Assembly (NCBI GenBank): GCA_007570995.1
Contig: RKSG01000089.1
Location: forward strand, 1 to 32,583
Reading direction: 5' to 3'
DNA: 32,583 bases
Origin: Nitrospirales bacterium
GTDB taxonomy: Bacteria; Nitrospirota; Nitrospiria; Nitrospirales; UBA8639
Of this stretch, positions 16,901 through 22,909 are shown one piece after another. The position numbers were made by a program, and so were the translations under genes. The notes beneath the pieces were generated by a model that was given only the letters and a program-made list of their open reading frames with translations, was not told the DNA's origin and did not search any database. The number at the start of each line of letters is the position of its first letter. The stretch's first letter is position 1.

Positions 16901-18906
16901 TCACCGTCCCAAACCCAATCAACCACGGTTGCGTCATACGATTTAATTTGGCCGACCTCATCTTCCACATGACCGGGAAGACCGCGAGTCGGCAATTGCA
17001 TTTCCACCCAATCGTAAATGCGCACCACAGCCGGATCGGATTGCCAATTGGTTTTTTCAGTGTTCTCAACGATCCTGAACCGTTTTCCGAACCAGTCAAC
17101 GGTGGTCCCCACCAATTTGTCAGACGTCACCGGCCCGGCAATGCGCCCCATACGATCGGGCAACTCGCGAAGTGGAGGCATCACGTCGTTCTGGATACCA
17201 GGAGCCTGCAAGGTGTTATACACCCGCCAGTAGCCCCACATGCCAGCCACATAGTGATGCGCCACGTGGCAATGGAACAAAAAGTCACCGGCCAGATATT
17301 GACACAAACCGGATCCGCATTCCGTTTCCAGATCAATTGCTTCAGACGGCCCTATCACCTCCACGTCAACCCGGTCTGATTTGGCACGAATGAGCGGATA
17401 TTTCACGGGCCCATTCTGCCCCTTGTGCCACATGGGCATCTGATCGACCGCTCGAGGGCTTCGGACCCATCGAATCGCACCGCCATGCGGATGATGGGAA
17501 TGGAACACCTCGGACCCGCCATGCACCAGACGAAACTTGGCAGGATCCCCCAAATAACTCCGTGGAATTGTCGGCCCTGCATCACCGAACGTGTATGCAC
17601 TGTACGCCATGGACTCGTCTTCAAACCCAAAGTACTCATGTTGAACGTGCATATTGTTGATGCCAAACGGCTCACTTCGGTAGTTCAGTGCCCTGGCCCC
17701 TGGCCGATAGGCATCGGTTAACGGGTCACGTTGCGGAAGGAAGTCCCCATGCCGGTTCACGGGTCGGAAGGCTTCATCGCCTACTTCGTGGTAGATTAAC
17801 ACAAATTCCCGGAAGTCTGGCCCTTGGCCATTTTGAATGATGGCTTGCCAACCACTCGACATCGCATCGGCAGAACCCACCCCAAGTGGATCCAGATACT
17901 CCGAACCAGCCGGTTCAACCACGAACACCCCAAACAGCCCCATCACTGTCAGCTCACGGTCATTACTGTAACTGTGGAACTGCCGCCCGCCTTCCTGCGT
18001 GGCAGGATGGATATACCACTCCATGTGCACGGGTGTGGCGTCACAATGTTCTTCTCCCTCTTCTTCACCCTCTTCGCCTTCTTCCTCTTCTTCACAATCT
18101 TCGCCAGGGCCATAGGCAATGGCATCAGGATTTGTCGTCGTCGCAGGCTGGCCTGTCTTACTGACCACCATGCTGGACCCGTTGATGTGGAGACTGACAT
18201 CCTCTCCGAATTCCAATTGATTGCGCAGTGTGATTCTGACACAATCGCCTTGATTGCCACGAATCACCAGCGGTTGAATGTATTGACCCTGAATGCCGTT
18301 TTTCACAGCACCTGGGTCATGATGGCCTTCCGCCTCCCGCGCTTCGGCATTGCTGGCCTCTTCTGCACGAACCTTCTCAATATTCTCGGTCAGCACGTAC
18401 ATATAGCCTGGGTAATAATCCAGCCATTGATTTAGAGTGATTTCCACATTGATGGCCGACACGTCATATTTTCGAACCGGAGCCGCCGTCGGACATCTCC
18501 CATCGCTTGTCAGGGAAACCGGTTCAATATCGGCATCGGAAGACAGCAAGTAATTCCCCTTACCCGCACCGTATTGATGCATCATGGACATCGTGTCAAA
18601 TCCCCCGGAGCCAGAGGATCCTGCTTCCCTGCCCATTTGCCGCATCAAACGCTCATGCTGCTGTTCAACAAGCGCGGCGCGCTCTGCCCTCCCCTCCTGG
18701 GCATTTTCGACAATCGTCTGCCCTTTAAGGCGCTCTGTCCACGTCGGGCTCTGATGACTCATCCCTGTTGTGTGAAGCAATGGTTGCACAGTGCGCTCTT
18801 CAGCTCCCGCAACCGACAACGGAAGCATAAGGAACGCGAGAGCAAACATACTTTTCACTCCCGGAAACGCACATGATCTTACGGAAAAACGATTAAAACG
18901 AAACAT
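13942..18906 (-). CDS. Giant exported multicopper oxidase, six-cupredoxin, MnxG-like in style
   Basis: A 1654-residue protein from the ATG at 18906 (GGAGG 6 nt upstream), with a signal peptide ending VAGAEE. Three tandem units begin with a Cys-Pro and an AxxY-type strand (track residues about 157, 779 and 1279); the ends of units 1 to 3 share GDxxxxxxR/HxxxxxGxWGxxRV. Copper motifs (track numbering): HSHHPH (488-493), HCHVAHHYVAGM (564-575; type-1 Cys565, His570, axial Met575), THFHF (870-872) and CHDH (1003-1005). All four motif classes of a trinuclear centre are present, but motifs 3 and 4 precede motifs 1 and 2. A Cys-flanked poly-Glu insert lies at 290-307. It should couple four one-electron oxidations to O2 reduction outside the cytoplasm. 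Substrate not readable; Mn(II), Fe(II) and Cu(I) are all possible. Confidence 0.88.
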   Translation of the reverse strand: MFRFNRFSVRSCAFPGVKSMFALAFLMLPLSVAGAEERTVQPLLHTTGMSHQSPTWTERLKGQTIVENAQEGRAERAALVEQQHERLMRQMGREAGSSGSGGFDTMSMMHQYGAGKGNYLLSSDADIEPVSLTSDGRCPTAAPVRKYDVSAINVEITLNQWLDYYPGYMYVLTENIEKVRAEEASNAEAREAEGHHDPGAVKNGIQGQYIQPLVIRGNQGDCVRITLRNQLEFGEDVSLHINGSSMVVSKTGQPATTTNPDAIAYGPGEDCEEEEEGEEGEEEGEEHCDATPVHMEWYIHPATQEGGRQFHSYSNDRELTVMGLFGVFVVEPAGSEYLDPLGVGSADAMSSGWQAIIQNGQGPDFREFVLIYHEVGDEAFRPVNRHGDFLPQRDPLTDAYRPGARALNYRSEPFGINNMHVQHEYFGFEDESMAYSAYTFGDAGPTIPRSYLGDPAKFRLVHGGSEVFHSHHPHGGAIRWVRSPRAVDQMPMWHKGQNGPVKYPLIRAKSDRVDVEVIGPSEAIDLETECGSGLCQYLAGDFLFHCHVAHHYVAGMWGYWRVYNTLQAPGIQNDVMPPLRELPDRMGRIAGPVTSDKLVGTTVDWFGKRFRIVENTEKTNWQSDPAVVRIYDWVEMQLPTRGLPGHVEDEVGQIKSYDATVVDWVWDGDRAMSEKESTVENPKYHPEWQGYKQGERRPIWFEASTGKVAWPWLTPHFGKRAPFSPDRNPAPWLEMIHLDDDGQPSVEPARPGENGRWSLCPERAGSQEYNIHFIKLPIELSAAQGDQDAIVDPNGLLYVVHDEEEAIRQNNDLKVPLVFRANIYDCMDWILTSEWLDDDFTNFQSSKINTHFHFVQFDNQASDGVISGFSYEQSVRPFTQFEKKTEKGLPVPMNARFTKAAKQGDRTIHVTNAKQYHVGTVILVGADNVEGSEVKRITSIDEKAQTLTLKEPLRHAHPVGDIVTVEFVRQRFWADADVGSVFCHDHAFGGTTWPHGAICSFLIEPFGSTWHDPVTGEAKRTGPVMDIHTVEPVGYGVSGSFRELMVQIMDTVPHTVNVVTAGNPPGQPVEVALEAGRTVSFQMPPNDSIKMTPMPFLNGGTHTTGGALNFRAEPFAQRLANNADPSQIFNSTIHGDPSTAMVRAYLGDTIVFRLIDVTMNESNVFTVSGHSFLTERYAGDANRKNSIHIGIAERYDLVVPQAGGPRLQPGDYMYFNGRSSKLSEGSWGVVRVLDEPVPDLQPLPNAGFGGPGLKKPLPLCPSDAPVKNFNVVAIDYPQMVFNPNVEEAIEVDFERTIAVRNPNARIYILEEEAAKVSGEFQPMPLTLRANVGDCLKVKLTNKMKEGRASFSAFALAFDPADSQGVNLGKNAGDQTVAPGKSRTYTYYADPSTGETQSLVWDWGNVALNPRNGLFGGIIIGPKGSHYRDPKTGADISLKNSWVADVIVDRTIPGNEYRANYRDVSLYFQDEDNIIGTSFMPYVQNVAGLVGVNYRNEPYLYREELGCSLGRMFQPCQVDDPQDPVTPLIEAHAGDPVRIHVFGASNEQNGMFTLEKHEWPIEPFMEGADQISVVEFSGSEGVDVFVPAAGGPYAMTGDYVYSNARLPYSQSGQWGYFRVLSKNDQRILPLRGVTPGVKEAQIDRFSEGRVSQVSF

Positions 18907-18998
18907 AGCCAGCCTCCGTAACAAGGAACACACCTTCTGGGAAACACTTGTGGAATGACACAATCCATCCTCGTCATATCAGATGCAACAGTGAGGGG

Positions 18999-19028
18999 AG
19001 CGTATCGAAAACCATTCGAACATGTCAA
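18999..19028 (-). promoter_or_regulatory. Promoter for the multicopper oxidase, with dyad in spacer
   Basis: On the minus strand a perfect TTGACA (19023-19028) is followed after 18 nt by the weak TACGCT (18999-19004). The spacer contains TCGAA-N5-TTCGA (19005-19019). A good -35, poor -10 and dyad between them fit an activated or repressed promoter. The leader would be about 85 nt. Confidence 0.5.
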
Positions 19029-19106
19029 GCCTCCTGGCCTGAGCACACTGGAAGGGCCGTGACAACAAAACGACAGCTGCCTCATACCCCCTTCTCACGC
19101 CTGCCC

Positions 19107-19958
19107 TCATCCCGTTTCAGATCGCACACAATGCCGAAAAGCTTCGCCGATCTCTTGTACCACAGCACCGGGCATTCGCACGCCCACCGGCACGCCGTTC
19201 AACTGAGTCACGGGCAACACTTCGATGGTCGTTCCAACCAGAAACAACTCATCAGCCTGCGACAACTCCTCTTCTCGAACAGCCCGTTCTTCTACGGCAA
19301 TGCCGTGTTTTCTCGCCAGTTCCAGCACGATGGCCCGTGTGACACCAGACAAGAGCTGGTCGCTCAGGAAAGGTGTGACGATCCCCCCCTGCTTAACCAG
19401 ACATACATTGCTCGTGGCACCTTCAGTGACCAATCCATCCTTCACCAGAATCGCTTCAAAGGCACCGGCTTCGTTCGCGGCCTGTTTGGCCAAGATATTC
19501 GGCAACAGATTCAGGCTTTTGACAGAGCATCGGGCCCACCGCAAATCCGGGAGGGTGATAGCATGGACCCCCTGCCATTGGAGGGACACGTCAACCTCGG
19601 CCATGTTCCGAAACGTCATCATAAGAGTGGGACACACTGAATCCGGGAAGCAGTGATCCCTTGGAGCCACACCACGGGTCACCTGGATGTACACCTTGCC
19701 CTCGTCACAATGGTTTCTTGCGATGCCCTCCCTGATCAATGCCTCCCATTCAGTGTTAGAAAGCGGACAGGGAAGGGAGATGGCCTGAGCACTCCGCTCG
19801 AATCGCAAGAAATGGTCGTGAAGTCGGAAGGGAACGCCATGATACACTCGAATCACTTCGTAGACGCCGTCGCCAAACTGGACCCCCCGATCCTCAATGG
19901 AGATTTTCGCTTCTTCAAGCGGAAGAAAGTGTCCGTTCAGATACGCAATGCCGGGCAT
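19107..19958 (-). CDS. dat: D-amino acid aminotransferase (D-alanine transaminase), class IV PLP enzyme
   Basis: A 283-residue cytoplasmic enzyme of fold-type IV. It transfers the amino group between D-alanine and 2-oxoglutarate-type acceptors, supplying D-glutamate for cell-wall synthesis. Visible landmarks are YLNGHFLPLEEAKISIEDRGVQFGDGVYE (N terminus), VTRGVAPRDHCFP near residue 93-105 (the RxxH signature typical of DAAT rather than branched-chain aminotransferase), SVKSLNLLPNILAK with Lys147 as the PLP lysine, and the VTEGATSNV segment with the PLP-binding acid. Length is normal for the family. It lies 15 nt after the chagasin-like gene, in a run with Rieske and DUF192 genes. A branched-chain or aminodeoxychorismate lyase function is the alternative but fits less well. 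Confidence 0.87.
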   Translation of the reverse strand: MPGIAYLNGHFLPLEEAKISIEDRGVQFGDGVYEVIRVYHGVPFRLHDHFLRFERSAQAISLPCPLSNTEWEALIREGIARNHCDEGKVYIQVTRGVAPRDHCFPDSVCPTLMMTFRNMAEVDVSLQWQGVHAITLPDLRWARCSVKSLNLLPNILAKQAANEAGAFEAILVKDGLVTEGATSNVCLVKQGGIVTPFLSDQLLSGVTRAIVLELARKHGIAVEERAVREEELSQADELFLVGTTIEVLPVTQLNGVPVGVRMPGAVVQEIGEAFRHCVRSETG

Positions 19959-19973
19959 GAGAAGACCGTCTCG

Positions 19974-20288
19974 TCAGGAACCCTCTTCCCGAACGTGGAT
20001 CAGAAACACGCGTCGGGCTTCGGCCGTAAACTTCCAAGCCATCCGCTTATGAAACTCCAATCGATGCGTCCCGGGCTGGCGTGGTTCAAATTCAAACTGA
20101 TGGTTACCTGATTCCACTGCATTATTGCTGGTGGTACACACAAAATCATCCTCCGTCAGCACCAGGCAGCACGCATCATAGACAGGCACCCATTGTTCAC
20201 CCCGCGTGCGATCCTCCCAGAGTTTCACGGTCAAGGGAACGCCAACTGTGGCATCGAGACATTGCACATCAGGTTGGTGCGCATCCAT
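19974..20288 (-). CDS. Chagasin-type (I42 family) protease inhibitor-like protein
   Basis: A 104-residue protein with no signal peptide in this frame. It shows the I42 pattern: GVPLTVKLWEDRTRGEQW (in place of the common NPTTGYxW loop), a LVLTEDDF strand, and a C-terminal GNHQFEFEPRQPGTHRLEFHKRMAWKF (corresponding to the L-x-Y-xRPW region) with a final RRVFLIHV strand. In the family these Ig-like loops plug the active site of cysteine proteases. Here the first loop has the NPTTG core replaced by EDRTRGE and the RPW by RMAW, so inhibitory function is not certain. It sits between Rieske and D-amino acid aminotransferase genes. Assignment moderate. Confidence 0.68.
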   Translation of the reverse strand: MDAHQPDVQCLDATVGVPLTVKLWEDRTRGEQWVPVYDACCLVLTEDDFVCTTSNNAVESGNHQFEFEPRQPGTHRLEFHKRMAWKFTAEARRVFLIHVREEGS

Positions 20289-20434
20289 CAGCGTATCCGA
20301 ATTGGGGTATCACACGGATCAACGTTGCCGAAAGGGAAAGCGTCTCCCACTTCCAAAGCGGCAGGAATCAGGATCAACGGCTTCCATCCCCAGAAGCACA
20401 GAAAAGACCGGAGAGGAGAACGGCTCTCTTACCA

Positions 20435-20770
20435 TTACAGTCCTCGGCACGAGGCACTGATAAAAATTTCGCCGTCCTGAACCCGAACATCATAACTCGC
20501 AACACAATACCCCCCTCCATCTGTCCCAAAGCCAGTGCGAACGTCAAATTGGAGATCATGCCAAGGACACCCGACGACATACCCTTTCAGCTTTCCCTTG
20601 GCGAGTGGCCCCCCCTCATGCGGACAGATGTTGTTGATCGCGAAAAAGTTTCCAGAGACATGAAAGAGCGCAATGGTCCTGTTCTTCACCTTGACGGTTT
20701 TTGACGTTCCGTGAGGAACATCTTCTACCTTCCCAACGCATACAAACTCGTCTGATGATTGAGGTTCCAT
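20435..20770 (-). CDS. Rieske [2Fe-2S] ferredoxin-like protein
   Basis: A 111-residue soluble protein. It has the two Rieske cluster loops, CPHEGGPL (C49, H51) and CPWHDLQFD (C68, H71), with the usual spacing and beta fold. It lacks a membrane anchor and is the size of the small ferredoxins of aromatic dioxygenase or nitrite reductase NirD type. It would carry single electrons in the cytoplasm. No partner reductase or oxygenase is in the window. The region between it and the inhibitor gene (about 146 nt) has no gene I can support. The partner is unknown. Confidence 0.88.
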   Translation of the reverse strand: MEPQSSDEFVCVGKVEDVPHGTSKTVKVKNRTIALFHVSGNFFAINNICPHEGGPLAKGKLKGYVVGCPWHDLQFDVRTGFGTDGGGYCVASYDVRVQDGEIFISASCRGL

Positions 20771-20846
20771 AAGTCACTGGGGCCGTTTGGTTCTGAAAGG
20801 CATGCTTCCGTCCGTCAAGTGAGAATCCGCGCACCCCCTGTGCTGC

Positions 20847-21374
20847 TTACATCCGCAGGGTAAAGACGAGTTCGTGTCCCACAGAGACTCGGGCGCGGTC
20901 AACAAATCCGCTGTTCGCCACAAGCACGTACCGCGCTCGTTCAGGAGGTGGCCCATACCACTCACAGGGATCGTGCACACAGGGGACAGCGGTTTCGACA
21001 ATATGGACGACACGTTTACTTTCATCGATCCATATCAAATCAACATTGAACTGGTACTGTTTGGTCCAGACTTGGTGCAGACCGGACTGTTCAAACAGAA
21101 ACAGCATGCCATGGTTGTCTGGAAGTACTTCCCGGAAGGCCAACCCGAACAGCAACTTTTCTGGTGTCTCGGCAACTTCTGCCTCAAGTGTAACCTCATT
21201 GGGAAAATGGACGACGATGACGCCCGTGTCTGGAGGAGCATTAAAAAGCATTGCCCCGGAAATTAACAACATCGACATGAGAATCAGAAACAGGATCCGT
21301 TTCTTCTTACGAGGCGTTGACGTTTTGCCTGGTGTTGAGTGAGTTGTGTGCGAAGCCATGGGACGGAACGACAT
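20847..21374 (-). CDS. DUF192 membrane-anchored/exported protein
   Basis: A 175-residue protein. A basic N terminus precedes a hydrophobic segment (ILFLILMSMLLISGAML), so it is exported or anchored. The DUF192 domain follows: EVAETPEKLLFGLAFREVL, GMLFLFEQSG, a VWTKQYQFNVDLIWID segment (MxNTxxxLDxIFID equivalent), and a PCVHDPCEWYGPPPERARYVLVANSG end. The WMKNT hallmark is altered (VWTKQYQ), and two Cys (in HDPCEW and PCVH) are close together. The function of the family is unknown. It appears first in the minus-strand run before the Rieske gene (76 nt gap). No good ribosome binding site is seen at either ATG (21374, 21359); an inverted repeat lies 15 nt upstream. Confidence 0.78.
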   Translation of the reverse strand: MSFRPMASHTTHSTPGKTSTPRKKKRILFLILMSMLLISGAMLFNAPPDTGVIVVHFPNEVTLEAEVAETPEKLLFGLAFREVLPDNHGMLFLFEQSGLHQVWTKQYQFNVDLIWIDESKRVVHIVETAVPCVHDPCEWYGPPPERARYVLVANSGFVDRARVSVGHELVFTLRM

Positions 21375-21388
21375 GGTTGCGAAATAAG

Positions 21389-21417
21389 CGGGACACTCCA
21401 GACTGCCGCGTGTCCCG
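21389..21417 (-). repeat. Inverted repeat ahead of the DUF192 gene
   Basis: CGGGACAC and GTGTCCCG form perfect 8-bp arms with a 13-nt loop, ending 15 nt before the DUF192 start. It could be an operator or a leader stem that replaces the missing Shine-Dalgarno context. Nothing else in the 250 nt between this gene and the pseudogene is recognised as a gene. Confidence 0.45.
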
Positions 21418-21628
21418 TTGGTTATAGAGGCTCTCTATCACCTGTTCACCGCCAACATGGCCTGAGAACGTCCCCTACCATCTCATCATCTCACAGCAAG
21501 GAATCTCGCAATAGAACGACACACCCGGGCCACTCGCCGCCTTTTACCTTTTGGCCAATAGGATTGACGTAGTGTACCATGAGAGGATGTTCGGCCTGTC
21601 TGCTCACTGTCGACAAGGAGGCTGTATC

Positions 21629-21966
21629 ATGAAAAAATGACGCTCGCATTGTTCACGTGGATGACCTTGTCTCTGTCTGCTGCAATCTCCTCATTCGCCT
21701 CATCACCTGTTCCACCCGTTGTCATTGACCATTTTGTCGCCGATCTGTTCCCCAAAGCCAGTCATTACTTCTGAGTCGTCAACGCCACACAGAAGGACAC
21801 CCAACGGGAAATCATCGTCGATCTTAAAACCTTTGTCACTCCAAAAGAAGGGGATGCCCCCGTTGAAACCAGGTTTTTACTGCTGATCCGTGATGGAGAA
21901 GTGTTCGCAGCACAAAACATCCCAGTCAATGCCACAGTCGATTGCGGGAAAGAAGAAGCTGTCTGA
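21629..21966 (+). pseudogene. Decayed gene for a small exported protein
   Basis: A perfect ribosome binding site (AAGGAGG, 7 nt before ATG at 21629) leads to ATG AAA AAA TGA. One more A in the A-run would restore MKKMTLALFTWMTLSLSAAI, a textbook signal peptide, and an open frame from 21637 to 21966 broken only by one TGA at 21772-21774 (probably from TGG). The restored protein is about 110 residues and ends DCGKEEAV. It has one cysteine and no domain I know. Two separate lesions argue against a sequencing error alone. It ends before the bidirectional terminator and is convergent with the cupredoxin gene. Confidence 0.72.
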
Positions 21967-21986
21967 CCATCCAGGGTCAAGTGACA

Positions 21987-22023
21987 AAAAAGCCCCGTTC
22001 CCAAAACTGGAACGGGGCTTTTT
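21987..22023. terminator. Bidirectional Rho-independent terminator
   Basis: AAAAAGCCCCGTTCC and GGAACGGGGCTTTTT form a perfect 15-bp stem with a 7-nt loop, with A/T runs on both sides. It would stop transcription of the plus-strand pseudogene and, on the other strand, of the cupredoxin gene whose stop lies about 25 nt away. Confidence 0.93.
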
Positions 22024-22047
22024 GCTTTCCTTGTCTGTCTTCAACAA

Positions 22048-22542
22048 TCAGCGAAGAACCAGAAGCGTGCCACCCACATGCGCGCCATGCAACTGACATT
22101 TGTACTGCAGGGTGTTGCTTGCCGTAACATATGTCAAGTCGCTGACCGGAATACCAATGTACTTGGTTTCACCTGGCTCCAGGGTAATCTTCACATGCAT
22201 TGACGTTGGCCCGGCAAACGCAGAATCTGCATTGAGGTCAAACCCATGCACACTGTCAAGTGAATTGGTCACCTTGAGAAGCACCGGGCGACCTGCTCGC
22301 CCCCCTGTTCCCTGAGATGTGAGATCAAGGATGGCTGTTGGCGGATACCATACCTTTTTGCCACCGATCTCCATCGCAATAAAACTCACGTCAACATCAA
22401 GTGTTTTAAACGGCTGTCCTACAACGGACCCGGAAGCGAGATCCCCAACTTCCACACCTCCGGACTGCAACGCCAACGCGACCGAAGAACCAGTCGCCAC
22501 CAGAATGAAACTCAAAAGGACGGATAGAAGCACCTTGCGCAT
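22048..22542 (-). CDS. Exported nitrosocyanin-like cupredoxin
   Basis: A 164-residue protein with a signal peptide (MRKVLLSVLLSFILVATGSSVALA). The cupredoxin domain has VSFIAMEIGGKKVWYPP, LKVTNSLDSVHGFDL (H99), LEPGETKYIGIPV and a C-terminal YKCQLHGAHVGGTLLV (C149, H152, H155). The order and the CQLH...H...GTL.V end closely recall nitrosocyanin, the red copper protein of ammonia oxidisers, as I remember its sequence. There the ligand set is Cys, two His and Glu; here a His stands in the Glu place (VHGF) and the last His is 6, not 8, residues after the Cys. The axial Met of blue copper proteins is absent. It is probably a periplasmic electron carrier or small-molecule-binding copper protein. 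GGGAGG lies 7 nt before the start. Confidence 0.82.
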   Translation of the reverse strand: MRKVLLSVLLSFILVATGSSVALALQSGGVEVGDLASGSVVGQPFKTLDVDVSFIAMEIGGKKVWYPPTAILDLTSQGTGGRAGRPVLLKVTNSLDSVHGFDLNADSAFAGPTSMHVKITLEPGETKYIGIPVSDLTYVTASNTLQYKCQLHGAHVGGTLLVLR

Positions 22543-22909
22543 TGCCGTACCTCCCCACTTCTAAAGGACGTTAATAATAAAAAGTGCCGTCGAACAACCC
22601 TCAGGACCCTTCAATTTTCAGACAGCCCTATCGTTCTCCCACCAATAACGGTTGCCACTTATAGCATATGCCGTCCGGTGACGCAAGGCAGTTTTTGAGA
22701 GAATCGGAAAGCACAACGCCGGGTCATCCAAGACCATTTTCAGGACAATGCCGAACCGTGTTCCATGCGTGGCACAACATTCCCCGTCAGGCCCGCTTCA
22801 CCCACCCAATCCGGAACTGCCACGGGAAATGTACAAAGAACGTTTCCCTCAACAACGCCCGGCATCATTGTTGTACAATGACCCGCCACAAACGTAAACT
22901 GGAGGCACC
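22543..22909. other. Divergent intergenic region, promoters only
   Basis: 367 nt between the cupredoxin gene (minus) and the PKD-type gene (plus). The ORF 22668-22913 lacks a plausible start and motifs. It holds a candidate promoter on the minus strand and a TACAAT -10-like box at 22874-22879 on the plus strand without a clear -35. GGAGG precedes the plus-strand ATG. I see no RNA gene. Confidence 0.45.
22658..22686 (-). promoter_or_regulatory. Candidate promoter for the nitrosocyanin-like gene
   Basis: On the minus strand TTGCGT (22681-22686), 17 nt, then TATAAG (22658-22663), a five-of-six -10. The -35 is weak. The leader would be about 110 nt. Confidence 0.4.

Noticed and set aside
16591-17379. 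262-residue plus-strand ORF opposite the multicopper oxidase
   Set aside because: It is antisense to conserved oxidase motifs, has no ribosome binding site or domain, and reflects codon bias of the real gene.
18043-18096. Poly-Glu tract as a sequencing or frameshift artefact
   Set aside because: It stays in the frame of the oxidase on both sides and uses mixed GAA/GAG/GGC/GGG codons.
21772-21774. In-frame TGA as a selenocysteine codon
   Set aside because: A second lesion (missing base in the A-run) is present, no SECIS-like hairpin directly follows, and restoring TGG (Trp) gives a plain sequence.
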